Numbered from the stretch's first letter, positions 52,228 through 59,758 are shown. The stretch is 64,000 nt of DNA from Fictibacillus norfolkensis (GCF_014836645.1 NZ_JACSQM010000001.1:62001-126000), one strand, 5' to 3'. Numbers and translations are program-made. The notes: generated from the letters alone by a model not told the origin.

Positions 52228-53130
52228 TTATCCAGCTTGAACGGCTTGGTTTGGATACACCTTAACTCCTTCTTCAACTACTTTTTCTCTGAAGAATTTT
52301 AAAAGTTTGTTCGTATGTTCACCTGGTGCTCCATTTCCGATTACTCTTCCATCTACTTTTACTACTGCAATAACTTCAGCTGCAGTTCCAGTTAAGAATA
52401 CTTCATCAGCTACATAAACATCATGTCTCGTGAATGGCTCTTCAACCATGTTGTATCCTTGTGCTCGTGCGATCTCTACAATTGCGTTTCGAGTAATTCC
52501 TTCTAGAGCCCCTAAGTATCCTGGAGGCGTCTTAATGGTATTCCCTTTGATGATGAACACATTATCAGCAGAACCTTCCGCCACATACCCTTGATCGTTC
52601 AGCATCAATGCTTCACTTACTCCTGCAAGGCTAGCCTCGATCTTAACTAAAATATTGTTCAGGTAGTTTAGCGATTTAACTTTAGGACTTAACACATCCG
52701 GGCGGTTTCTTCTGCTTGCCACTGTTATGATCTCTAAACCTGTTTCATAAAGTTTTTTAGGAAATAGTGCAAGCTGTTCTGCAATAACAATGACTCCCGG
52801 TTGGCCGCATGTAAAAGGGTCCAATCCTAGATTTCCTTTTCCTCGTGAAATTACTAGTCGAATATAAGCATCACGATATTTGTTTTTCTGGAGCGTTTGA
52901 ACGATGATGTCTGTTAGTTCTTCTTTAGTGTGTGGAATTGTCAGCATAATGGATTGAGCTGATTCGTATAAACGCTGAAGATGTTCATCTAGTCGATATA
53001 CATTCCCGTTATAGACTCGAATACCTTCAAACACCCCATCTCCATATAAAAACCCATGATCGTAAACCGAGACTTTGGCGTCATCTTTTAATACGTGCTC
53101 ACCATTAACATAAACCCATTGCTCCTGCAT
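52228..53130 (-). CDS. ilvE: Branched-chain amino acid aminotransferase
   Basis: PLP class IV aminotransferase catalysing the last step of valine, leucine and isoleucine synthesis, 300 residues. YDHGFLYGDGVFEGIRVYNG, SLNYLNNILVKIEA (with the PLP lysine in the KSLNYL region) and TGTAAEVIAV are characteristic. AGGAGG precedes the ATG. First gene of the ilvE-ilvD unit, with promoter and candidate CodY and CcpA sites upstream. Confidence 0.96.
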   Translation of the reverse strand: MQEQWVYVNGEHVLKDDAKVSVYDHGFLYGDGVFEGIRVYNGNVYRLDEHLQRLYESAQSIMLTIPHTKEELTDIIVQTLQKNKYRDAYIRLVISRGKGNLGLDPFTCGQPGVIVIAEQLALFPKKLYETGLEIITVASRRNRPDVLSPKVKSLNYLNNILVKIEASLAGVSEALMLNDQGYVAEGSADNVFIIKGNTIKTPPGYLGALEGITRNAIVEIARAQGYNMVEEPFTRHDVYVADEVFLTGTAAEVIAVVKVDGRVIGNGAPGEHTNKLLKFFREKVVEEGVKVYPNQAVQAG

Positions 53131-53166
53131 CGTGATCCTCCTTTACGTGTCAATTTGAATTATTTG

Positions 53167-53181
53167 AATTTTTTAAAAATA
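53167..53181 (-). promoter_or_regulatory. Candidate CodY box upstream of ilvE
   Basis: AATTTTTTAAAAATA matches the CodY consensus AATTTTCWGAAAATT at 12 of 15 positions. It lies in the leader between the predicted promoter and the ilvE start. CodY represses ilv-leu genes in Bacillus; the surrounding AT-richness makes chance matches more likely. Confidence 0.4.
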
Positions 53182-53199
53182 TTTTAATAATTGTTGACA

Positions 53200-53228
53200 A
53201 TATTACGCCCATCTTATTAAAGAATCAA
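53200..53228 (-). promoter_or_regulatory. Candidate promoter of ilvE-ilvD
   Basis: TTGATT (53223-53228), a 17 bp spacer and TAATAT (53200-53205) on the minus strand. Each element has two mismatches from consensus. Confidence 0.45.
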
Positions 53229-53274
53229 CCACGAATTTTGGATTTTTTACTGAATTCTGACTTTTCAGTTATTT

Positions 53275-53288
53275 TGTACACGCTTTCA
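53275..53288. promoter_or_regulatory. Candidate CcpA cre site 1 (ilvE)
   Basis: TGTACACGCTTTCA matches the cre consensus TGWAARCGYTWNCW at 13 of 14 positions, about 50-60 bp upstream of the predicted -35. Confidence 0.55.
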
Positions 53289-53340
53289 TTCCCATGCCCA
53301 TAAGGTTTTGAAGCTTTAACGCGTCACATTGTAAACATTT

Positions 53341-53354
53341 TTAAAGCGCTTTCA
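53341..53354. promoter_or_regulatory. Candidate CcpA cre site 2 (ilvE)
   Basis: The near-palindrome TTAAAGCGCTTTCA matches the cre consensus at 13 of 14 positions on either strand. It lies just after the tRNA-Arg terminator and upstream of the ilvE promoter. Confidence 0.6.
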
Positions 53355-53361
53355 ACAAAAA

Positions 53362-53408
53362 ATAAAAAAACACGCTTGATATCCTTTAATAGAGGACATC
53401 AAGCGTGT
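53362..53408 (-). terminator. Terminator downstream of tRNA-Arg
   Basis: Arms 53370-53384 and 53394-53408 form a 15 bp stem with one G-T (ACACGCTTGATGTCC with GGATATCAAGCGTGT), followed by seven T on the minus strand. Confidence 0.92.
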
Positions 53409-53435
53409 CGAAAAGTTGTTATTATGTAAGTATTA

Positions 53436-53512
53436 TGGCGTCCCAGGAGAGATTCGAACTCCCGACCAACGGCTTAGAAGGCCGTTGCTCTATCCGGCTG
53501 AGCTACTGGGGG
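53436..53512 (-). tRNA. tRNA-Arg (anticodon TCT), 5' end altered at the island junction
   Basis: 77 nt including encoded CCA (53436-53438). The D stem is GCTC/GAGC, the anticodon arm ACGGC-CTTCTAA-GCCGT (anticodon TCT, codon AGA), and the T arm GGGAG-TTCGAAT-CTCTC. The acceptor stem is CCCCCAG against CTGGGAC: positions 3-7 pair, but C1 faces C72 and C2 faces A71. A GT start would restore pairing. The mismatch coincides with the boundary of the foreign DNA at about 53,511, so the 5' end has probably been replaced by element sequence. Confidence 0.88.
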
Positions 53513-53825
53513 GGATGCTGTTCCTTATCAGCCAAAACACTGGCATATCAAAGGTTAGCACAGATTAAGTTTTCACTGTATAGCTACAATATATAATAGT
53601 TGGGATTAGTACCTTTCCCTAACAAAGTTCTATTACCTTATTCAACAGAATAACTCAAACCCCTCATGTTATCAAACAATTTATTTATCTAATACTGCTA
53701 CTCTAGCAGGTATTTCCCTTAATTAATTTGGAATCCCCTAAACTTCTCTTAGGTTAAGATGGCAATAACTATATAAGGAAGTAACTGTAACAGTTAACAC
53801 CCCTGACATCTGAGACTTATGCTGA
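53513..53825. other. Left end of the island, no gene visible
   Basis: About 310 bp of AT-rich DNA without CpG next to the tRNA. I see no reading frame with a ribosome binding site, no convincing RNA gene and no obvious repeat. It probably contains the integrase-binding arm of the attachment site. Confidence 0.4.
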
Positions 53826-53848
53826 CAAAAAAGAGCTTATTTAGCTCC
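53826..53848 (-). terminator. Terminator after the hicB remnant
   Basis: GAGCT and AGCTC arms around AAATA, followed by TTTTTT on the minus strand. It overlaps the last codons of the hicB frame. Confidence 0.65.
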
Positions 53849-54124
53849 CTCCCTAAAGTTATCAGTATCAATCTGTATCATTACTAGACTAGCTCCCTCA
53901 GGTACTTTAATGGTATCAGACTTACTAGGAACAGGAATAACCTCTCCATCCTTCTCCATTTCTGATAACATTAAGCCTAGAACATCCTGAGCATATTCTA
54001 CAGCTCCTGTCAGAGTATCAGCATCTGTAAAGCAATTATCAATATCAGGAAAGCTGACAATAAAACATCATGAGCCATCCAGTTTCTCTTTCTCAATCAA
54101 AGCATAATATTTGTACATACCCAT
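53837..54124 (-). pseudogene. HicB-family antitoxin with in-frame stop
   Basis: A 95-codon frame starting ATG at 54124 behind GGAGG. It is interrupted by TGA (54068-54070) at codon 19. Before the stop it reads MGMYKYYALIEKEKLDGS; after it, CFIVSFPDIDNCFTDADTL and a continuing HicB-like fold ending MIQIDTDNFREGAK. The FPD motif and the short beta-beta N-terminus are those of HicB antitoxins. The upstream neighbour is not HicA-like, so no toxin partner is seen. A TGG-to-TGA change (Trp) would explain the disruption. Confidence 0.7.
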
Positions 54125-54155
54125 CTGATTGACCTCCTATTTCCTAAACAATCTC

Positions 54156-54416
54156 TCAATTAGTCATTTCTAACAATACCCTATCTAGTCTAGCTATATT
54201 TAACTTACCTACTGTAACTACATTTACTTTGTTAGTTCTATTAAAGTTTATAAATAATCCCTGTTCTAAGTGTTCTATCCATCTTTCATAACTCAAACTC
54301 TTAGGCATTGCTTTAGCCTTGAGCAGTTCATCATTTAGCTGTACCTGCTTGTCATCAGCATACCTAGATAAAAGTACCAGTTCCTCCTCAGTTAAAATTC
54401 CTTTATCCTCATACAT
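54156..54416 (-). CDS. Hypothetical protein of the island
   Basis: 86 residues, ATG after GAGGATG with 8-base spacing, 31 bp upstream of the broken hicB in the same direction. The product is mostly helical and charged (EEELVLLSRYADDKQVQLNDELLKAK) with a hydrophobic C-terminal segment. I do not recognise the family. Codon usage is that of the island (AGA/AGG arginine, no CpG). Confidence 0.6.
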   Translation of the reverse strand: MYEDKGILTEEELVLLSRYADDKQVQLNDELLKAKAMPKSLSYERWIEHLEQGLFINFNRTNKVNVVTVGKLNIARLDRVLLEMTN

Positions 54417-54566
54417 AAACTCATCCTCTTAAATAAAACTCCTATTTAAGTCATTCAGATAATAAGCAAAGATAATGAGTAAATCAATGTAAAAAAGTAT
54501 GGTTGCATCTATATAAGGTATAATGTTTGTTTTTGTCTGAATTTAGCTTTTCTTGAATCATTTTTA

Positions 54567-54595
54567 TTGACTACCTCAGGACAAACCCTCATAAT
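54567..54595 (+). promoter_or_regulatory. Promoter of the methyltransferase gene
   Basis: TTGACT (54567-54572), a 17 bp spacer and CATAAT (54590-54595), each one mismatch from consensus. The predicted start of transcription is at about 54,602, just before a dyad. The preceding 54,417-54,566 stretch holds an isolated TATAAT but no gene. Confidence 0.65.
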
Positions 54596-54606
54596 AACCC
54601 TATAAA

Positions 54607-54626
54607 AGTTAAATATTATTTTAACT
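54607..54626 (+). promoter_or_regulatory. Candidate operator of the methyltransferase gene
   Basis: AGTTAAA and TTTAACT form a perfect 7 bp inverted repeat around 6 bases, located between the transcription start and the ribosome binding site. It is a plausible target for the Xre-type HTH fused to the methyltransferase (autorepression), by analogy with other HTH-methyltransferases. Confidence 0.45.
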
Positions 54627-54644
54627 CCAATGGAGGGTTACAAG

Positions 54645-55982
54645 TTGTATACTATAAGCAAAGACAAAGTTAGAGTACATATGAAAAGACATGGCATATC
54701 TACACAAAAGGAATTAGCTGAGCAATTAGGTATCAGCAAAAATCAGCTTTCTATGTTATTATCCCCTAATTTTAACCCTATTAAGTCCAATGCTCTCAAA
54801 CTTGCAGAAATCTTAGATGTAAACTTTGAGGAGATTATTGACTCTGAGCAGTTTGCATTACCTTTAGATGCAGATACATTAGGAGAGCAGTCTCAGGATG
54901 ATGTAATTAATGTAGCAGACTATGAGGGTCATGATTATGTAGAGGTAAGAGGATTAAAGGCTCATAAGGAATATACAGGTATTGAGCTTTTTGCAGGAGC
55001 AGGAGGTCTGGCTCTTGGACTTGAGGAGGCAGGGTTCCATTCTAAAGGTCTTATAGAGATTGATAAGTATGCCTGTCAGACTCTCAGAAAAAACAGACCT
55101 AACCTTAATGTTATTGAAAAAGACATTATAGAAGTAGCTGAGCAAGGTATCAGGAACTTTGTTGACATTGGTATAGGAGAGCTTGACCTGCTATCAGGAG
55201 GCTATCCTTGTCAGGCTTTCAGCTATGCAGGAAAGAAAATGGGTCTATCTGATGCTAGAGGTACAATGTTTTATTACTATGCTCAGATATTGAAACAGCT
55301 ACTACCTAAAATGTTTTTAGCTGAGAATGTAAGAGGATTACTAAATCATGATGAGGGTAGGACATTTGCTCTAATGCTTAAAGTATTCTCTGATATTGGC
55401 TATACAGTTAAATGGAAAGTCTTAAGAGCCTTAGACTATGATGTAGCTCAAAAAAGGGAAAGATTAGTCATGGTAGGGATTAGAAATGACTTAGTTGAAA
55501 AATATAATTTTAGCTACTGTCTACCTCAGCCTTATGGCTATGAGCTAACTTTAAAAGATATTCTACAGGATGTTCCTAAATCAGATGGAGCTAAGTATCC
55601 TGAGTCGAAAAGGAAAGTCTTAGACCTGGTACCTCCAGGAGGATATTGGAGAGACCTCCCTGATGAGATTGCTAGGGATTTCATGGGTAAGAGCTATTAC
55701 TCAGGAGGAGGCAGAACAGGAATGGCTAGAAGGTTATCATGGGATGAGCCTTCATTAACATTAACCTGCTCTCCCGCTCAGAAACAAACTGAGAGATGTC
55801 ATCCTGATGAAACTAGACCTTTCACAGTTAGAGAGTATGCTAGGATACAAAGTTTTCCTGATAGTTGGGAGTTTGACTGTTCACAGGCTAATGCTTATAA
55901 ACAGATAGGAAATGCTGTCCCTGTAAACATGGCTAATGCTATTGGCTTATCTATTGTAAATGTATTAAATCAGATAAAATAA
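54645..55982 (+). CDS. HTH-fused DNA (cytosine-5) methyltransferase
   Basis: Modification enzyme of a type II restriction system, 445 residues. The start is TTG at 54645 because GGAGGG lies 7 bases before it; the ATG at 54630 has no site. Residues 10-70 are an Xre-type helix-turn-helix (STQKELAEQLGISKNQLSMLL). The catalytic part has motif I FAGAGGLALG, motif IV GGYPCQAFS with C189, ENVRGLL, QKRERLVMVGI, a target-recognition region (about 280-385), RPFTVREYARIQSFPD and QIGNAVPV. Its recognition sequence cannot be read from the protein. A convergent restriction endonuclease gene follows. Only two CpG occur in the gene. Confidence 0.92.
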   Translation: MYTISKDKVRVHMKRHGISTQKELAEQLGISKNQLSMLLSPNFNPIKSNALKLAEILDVNFEEIIDSEQFALPLDADTLGEQSQDDVINVADYEGHDYVEVRGLKAHKEYTGIELFAGAGGLALGLEEAGFHSKGLIEIDKYACQTLRKNRPNLNVIEKDIIEVAEQGIRNFVDIGIGELDLLSGGYPCQAFSYAGKKMGLSDARGTMFYYYAQILKQLLPKMFLAENVRGLLNHDEGRTFALMLKVFSDIGYTVKWKVLRALDYDVAQKRERLVMVGIRNDLVEKYNFSYCLPQPYGYELTLKDILQDVPKSDGAKYPESKRKVLDLVPPGGYWRDLPDEIARDFMGKSYYSGGGRTGMARRLSWDEPSLTLTCSPAQKQTERCHPDETRPFTVREYARIQSFPDSWEFDCSQANAYKQIGNAVPVNMANAIGLSIVNVLNQIK

Positions 55983-56015
55983 ATTAATCCATATTGAGGA
56001 TAGGGAGATATTGGA

Positions 56016-56222
56016 ATGTTAATTAAAAAGATGTATGGGTTACACAATTGGTTTTATGAAAAAGAGGAGCTTATACCTGAAAGTCATTTTGATGGTAAAG
56101 ATTCTGTAGTCGCAAGATACCTTATCCTTCATGAGGATGTTACCGATATTAATGCTTATGATGTCCCTTACGTTGCTGATACGCTAGCAGAGGCAGAGAT
56201 AGAATTAGGATATAGCCTATAA
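56016..56222 (+). CDS. Small hypothetical protein downstream of the methyltransferase
   Basis: 68-residue acidic protein, ATG after GGGAGAT, 33 bp behind the methyltransferase and probably co-transcribed. Sequence features are LHNWFYEKEELIPESHFDG and DTLAEAEIELGYSL. I do not recognise it. It lies where a controller or accessory protein of a restriction system could be, but it has no helix-turn-helix signature. It contains four CpG in 207 bp, unlike most of the island. Confidence 0.6.
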   Translation: MLIKKMYGLHNWFYEKEELIPESHFDGKDSVVARYLILHEDVTDINAYDVPYVADTLAEAEIELGYSL

Positions 56223-56228
56223 AAATGA

Positions 56229-56270
56229 AAAAAGGGATGGATGCAATTACAGCAACCTCCCTCTTTTTTG
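56229..56270. terminator. Bidirectional terminator between methyltransferase and endonuclease units
   Basis: AAAAAAGGGATGG and CCTCCCTCTTTTTT flank an imperfect stem (AGGGA with TCCCT, GC with GC), with A and T runs on opposite sides, between convergent genes. Confidence 0.65.
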
Positions 56271-57059
56271 TTACAAAATATATTCCCCTTTATCCTCAGC
56301 AGCTATCTTCTTTTCGATAACAGGTTTTAATTGCTTTGGCTTTAATGTATCCTCAATTTCTTTAGCTAAAGTCTTAATCACATCCTCAATCATTTCAGAA
56401 CCATCAACCTCAGAAGCTACATCACCTATAGCATCTGTAAGTTTTTGATAGAAGTCTAGCTCACCTGTTAGTCTGTACCAGAACTCCTGACCAACTATAA
56501 CAGGATACTCTTTGTTGATAGTCTTATAATGATTACTTAAATCATCAGGAGTACCATAAAATACACCTACCACTAAATCATCAAAGCTGATACTCAACTT
56601 ATTAGTCCTTGCAAGGTTTTTAATGCCTTGGAAATGCCCTTTGATAGTCTCAATATCATCTTTATTGATAGTGTTTGGACCTGCCTTAATTTGACAGTAT
56701 TTCTTTCTGCCATCTACCTTATCAAAAAACTCAATATCAATACCTGATGTTGTAGATGCAAAGCCCTCTAATACCTCACTACAAAATTTCTGTAATCTAT
56801 CTCCAAAGATAGTATTTATGGATGTACCCAAAACCCTTGGATAGACTAAAGCTCTAGCAATACTCTCAGAGTCATCATTTCCAGTTAGAAAGCTGGCTTT
56901 ATACTTATCCAAAAATGGATTAAGGTTAAACTGCTTTAATTTTTTTAGTTTAAGAGTATTAGCTTTGTGGCTTGGAACAATATCATCTTTGAAAAATTTC
57001 TTTGCCTTTTCTATTATCTGTACTAAGGCATCCTCACTTAATTTTGCTTGACTCAACAC
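56271..57059 (-). CDS. PmeII-like type II restriction endonuclease
   Basis: 262-residue protein convergent with the cytosine-5 methyltransferase. ASTTSGIDIEFFDKVDGRKKY followed by CQIKAGPNTINKDDIETIKGHF places D108 and Q123-x-K125 as a PD-(D/E)XK-type nuclease centre. This pattern is that of the PmeII restriction endonuclease family. The start is GTG 57059 or TTG 57056 after GGAGG; an ATG one base out of frame is closed at once by TGA. It is expected to cut unmodified DNA at the site protected by its partner. The cut site is not predictable here. Confidence 0.75.
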   Translation of the reverse strand: MLSQAKLSEDALVQIIEKAKKFFKDDIVPSHKANTLKLKKLKQFNLNPFLDKYKASFLTGNDDSESIARALVYPRVLGTSINTIFGDRLQKFCSEVLEGFASTTSGIDIEFFDKVDGRKKYCQIKAGPNTINKDDIETIKGHFQGIKNLARTNKLSISFDDLVVGVFYGTPDDLSNHYKTINKEYPVIVGQEFWYRLTGELDFYQKLTDAIGDVASEVDGSEMIEDVIKTLAKEIEDTLKPKQLKPVIEKKIAAEDKGEYIL

Positions 57060-57262
57060 ATTTCCTCCTCTCCCCTATAAACTGACTACACTCTGCGGAA
57101 AAATAATACAGTGCTATTTTACCATTTTTTCCATGTGCCTTAAAGCCCCAGAAATAAGTCTCACTGAAACAGTATCAGAAATAATCTAAAGAACATCAGG
57201 AGTTGTCACAGTTTCTCTACTCTTTCTAATTATAGTAATGAAGAAAGAATGAGGAGGTCAAT

Positions 57263-57499
57263 ATGATGTTAGGGTTTAATAATGTCAAGCTAACTGATAG
57301 GGATGTCTACAAAATCCTTTATTACAGTAAAGTGAAAGGTCTGCTCCCATTTCAAATTGAGGAGCACTTCACTGTATCAAGAGCAACTATAAAAAACATT
57401 GTCAATGGAAAGAGCAGGAGAGACTGTTATGAGGCTTTCATGGAGTACAAAGCAAAGCATCCTAGAAAAGTAAAACTATTGTTTGAGGGTGAGGAATGA
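57263..57499 (+). CDS. Small helix-turn-helix protein
   Basis: 78 residues, ATG after GAGGAGG. LTDRDVYKILYYSKVKGLLP followed by FQIEEHFTVSRATIKNIVNGKSRR is a helix-turn-helix of the kind found in short phage and plasmid regulators that choose targets by position in a replicon. The basic C-terminus (KHPRKVKLL) fits DNA binding. The gene contains no CpG. The specific role is unknown. Confidence 0.6.
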   Translation: MMLGFNNVKLTDRDVYKILYYSKVKGLLPFQIEEHFTVSRATIKNIVNGKSRRDCYEAFMEYKAKHPRKVKLLFEGEE

Positions 57500-57654
57500 G
57501 TTTAGAAGTCCAATTTTAATACCATAACTAAATAACTGTATTAACTAACTAACAAAATAACTGGATAACTCAATATCTACTTTTGTAGCAAAGATAGAGG
57601 CTAAGCCTCACATCAATGATTAATAAAAAATTATTTGTAGAGGAGAATTACAAC

Positions 57655-58245
57655 ATGGGTAAGATAACTGATAAAGATATACAGAAATACAAGAACCTCA
57701 TGAAAAAGCAATTAGAAGAAAGATACATTAAGCCTGAGCAGGTTACTCAACCTCTATTTATTGTACAGAATATTATATCCTATGATGATTGGACAGAAGA
57801 TGTAATCTATATGCCATATGTATCTACTAACATTTTTAAAATTTACAACAGTGGTTACTTGAAAGGTCTGCCTAATGGATTAATAACATTTATGCAAGCA
57901 CTTTGCTCCCATGTAGATAAAGATGGATTTGCTTTTCCATCTGTAGATAGATTAGCAGAGATGACAGGACTTGGTAGGTCTACAATTCTTAGCTACATCA
58001 AGGCATTTGCTAATAATCCCATTAGTGGAAAAGTATTATTTTATAAACAGACTATCAAAAGAGGTAAAGCACAGTATGACCTCAACATGTATTATGTTCC
58101 AAATTGTATTGTAGCATTTACTGACATTGATGACTTAAAGACTGATGAGGAAAAGCTCCAATTGTTACAACAGGAGCAAAATGAGACTAATATTTTTGAA
58201 ATGCCTGATATAACAGATGAGGACTATATGGATGAAGTATCTTAA
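57655..58245 (+). CDS. Winged-helix protein, replication-initiator-like
   Basis: 196 residues from ATG 57655, chosen for AGGAGA eight bases upstream; an in-frame ATG at 57616 has no good site. GLPNGLITFMQALCSHVDKD, then FAFPSVDRLAEMTGLGRSTILSYIK, is a winged helix-turn-helix of the type in plasmid/phage replication and primosomal proteins (PSxxxLAxxTGxSxxTV). The acidic tail ends EDYMDEV. It could initiate replication of an excised element or regulate it; the sequence does not decide. Confidence 0.55.
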   Translation: MGKITDKDIQKYKNLMKKQLEERYIKPEQVTQPLFIVQNIISYDDWTEDVIYMPYVSTNIFKIYNSGYLKGLPNGLITFMQALCSHVDKDGFAFPSVDRLAEMTGLGRSTILSYIKAFANNPISGKVLFYKQTIKRGKAQYDLNMYYVPNCIVAFTDIDDLKTDEEKLQLLQQEQNETNIFEMPDITDEDYMDEVS

Positions 58246-58624
58246 TTTAAATAGCAATTACTTAGCATATTTAATGGATGCTATTAGGAAGGCTATGGAG
58301 TTTAATGGTTTTTCAATGCTAAGAAAGGTGGATATATTTCTTTTATGATGCAATTGTTAATCCTGATAATGAATAATTGAGTCAGCTGAATAGATAATAA
58401 ACTTCTGTTTTTTTATTACTCTTTAAATCTCCTCAAACTCTTCCCTGTCCTGCAAGTCTGGTCTTGGATTTATCACACTAAAGGAATACAGTGTTACCAA
58501 GGGATGTAGCTGAGAAATATCCAAGAAAATAAGAGTCCATGCAATATCAAAAATATTTTTTCTGAGCCTGAAACAAATAAAGAGCAATTTCTAATCAAAG
58601 TGCCTATCTCCATATTCCAAAAAA
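58246..58624. other. Gap with a short or decayed reading frame
   Basis: About 380 bp. A 38-codon frame (ATG 58231 to TGA 58347, overlapping the previous gene) encodes a helical peptide (LAYLMDAIRKAMEFNGFS). A protein-like continuation, WIYFFYDAIVNPDNE, follows in another frame, so this may be a small gene broken by a frameshift. The rest shows nothing recognisable. No CpG is present. Confidence 0.35.
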
Positions 58625-58647
58625 GTAACACAATGTAATTATGTTAC
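58625..58647 (+). promoter_or_regulatory. 23 bp dyad upstream of the short recombinase gene
   Basis: GTAACA at 58625-58630 and TGTTAC at 58642-58647, extended inward by AAT and ATT, form an imperfect palindrome. It lies 118 bp before the recombinase start and has the size of a dimeric repressor or recombinase binding site. Confidence 0.4.
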
Positions 58648-58765
58648 CTATAGATTGTTGTTATATCAGACTATAACTGCTATGATGGTTAAAGAAAATA
58701 ATTTATGTAACATAGTGAGTCTTAATTATTACATTTTTTCTACATATAGCAGGGGGAAAATAAAA

Positions 58766-59314
58766 GTGAATACAGCTCAGCCAATCACTGATATGAAACT
58801 GATTAAGGATGTTATGGAAGTCTATAGAAAAGGTTCTAAGCAGTATTTACTGTTAGCTTACAGTCTGAATACAGGGCTTAGAATATCTGACATACTGAGG
58901 GCAAATGTTAAGGACAGCTTGAGAGGTATATGGAAGAACAGAGAGGAAAAGACCAATAAGGAGAAGTTGATAGAGCTTAACCCTAAGCTACAGCTACTGA
59001 TAAGGGATTATGTTGTGGCAGAGGAATTAGCTGAGGGGGACTATCTCTTTTACAGTAATAAGGACAGGAGTAAGCCTATAAGCAGAGTACAGGCTCACAG
59101 AATAGTAGCTCATGCAGGAGATATGATAGGCATCACACTAAGCTGTCACAGCCTTAGAAAGACCTTTGGTTACATGGCTTACAAACAGGATGTAGACTTA
59201 GCACTGCTTCAGTATATCTTTAACCACAGCTCACAAGCAGTAACATTAAGATACATTGGTATTACTCAAGATGAGGCAAACAAAGTAACTACAAGATTAT
59301 CAATAGGAATATAA
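58766..59314 (+). CDS. Short tyrosine recombinase/integrase
   Basis: 182-residue Xer/phage-integrase catalytic domain without the N-terminal SAM-like domain. The start is GTG 58766 after AGGGGG; a longer frame to 58655 has no ribosome binding site. R39 in NTGLRISDIL, a lysine near 62-66, H128/R131 in CHSLRKTFGY, H154 and the nucleophile Y163 in LRYIGI are all present, so it should be active. Such minimal recombinases occur in Firmicute plasmids, phages and integrative elements. No CpG in the gene. Confidence 0.85.
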   Translation: MNTAQPITDMKLIKDVMEVYRKGSKQYLLLAYSLNTGLRISDILRANVKDSLRGIWKNREEKTNKEKLIELNPKLQLLIRDYVVAEELAEGDYLFYSNKDRSKPISRVQAHRIVAHAGDMIGITLSCHSLRKTFGYMAYKQDVDLALLQYIFNHSSQAVTLRYIGITQDEANKVTTRLSIGI

Positions 59315-59758
59315 GTGAAAATAAGTTAGGCTCAGGCAGATGCTGTAATGGTGTCTGTCTCTTTCTTTAAATGTAACAGCTCCTATCACCTCTCAGACTG
59401 CTTAAATTACTGTGCATTGAACAGTACAACAAACATGATAAGGATTCATGGCTGTACGACTACCTGAAAAGCCTGTTGCCTACTCAGCCCCCACCATGGG
59501 AACACCCCCTCTTAGAACTTGGAGCAAGGCAAATAAAACATACGCGTTCCATTTTTTTATTATATGTAATAATATTCCAGTTTACTCAGCTACAGATTTG
59601 CTAAATAGCAATTTCCTAAAAAATTTAGCATTATATTTTTATAAACTGGCAGGATGATAAAATAAAGAGAACTTGCTTAGCCCTCTGAAACTAACTCAAT
59701 ATTAGCCCTTAATTTAATTGCAAATTTATTTCATTACACTGTAATCATTCTAAGGTCT
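59315..59758. other. Gap with a CpG-containing, coding-like patch
   Basis: Around 59,410-59,560 one plus frame without a start codon reads protein-like (YNKHDKDSWLYDYLKSLLP, then PWEHPLLELGARQIKHT). The patch carries three of the island's rare CpG. A different frame (59448-59657) has an ATG but no ribosome binding site. It is probably a gene remnant from another source; nothing else is seen. Confidence 0.35.

Noticed and set aside
54156..54416. HicA toxin partner for the broken hicB
   Set aside because: The protein is acidic and lacks the short basic dsRNA-binding-like fold and the GSH motif of HicA.
54645..55982. Idea that this methyltransferase itself causes the CpG depletion
   Set aside because: Restriction-system methyltransferases of this type act at specific 4-6 bp sites, whereas CpG is missing in all contexts. 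Its target cannot be read from sequence, so I left the cause open.
59448..59657. 69-codon plus-strand open frame
   Set aside because: No ribosome binding site, and a different frame over the same patch looks more protein-like. It is treated as a remnant.
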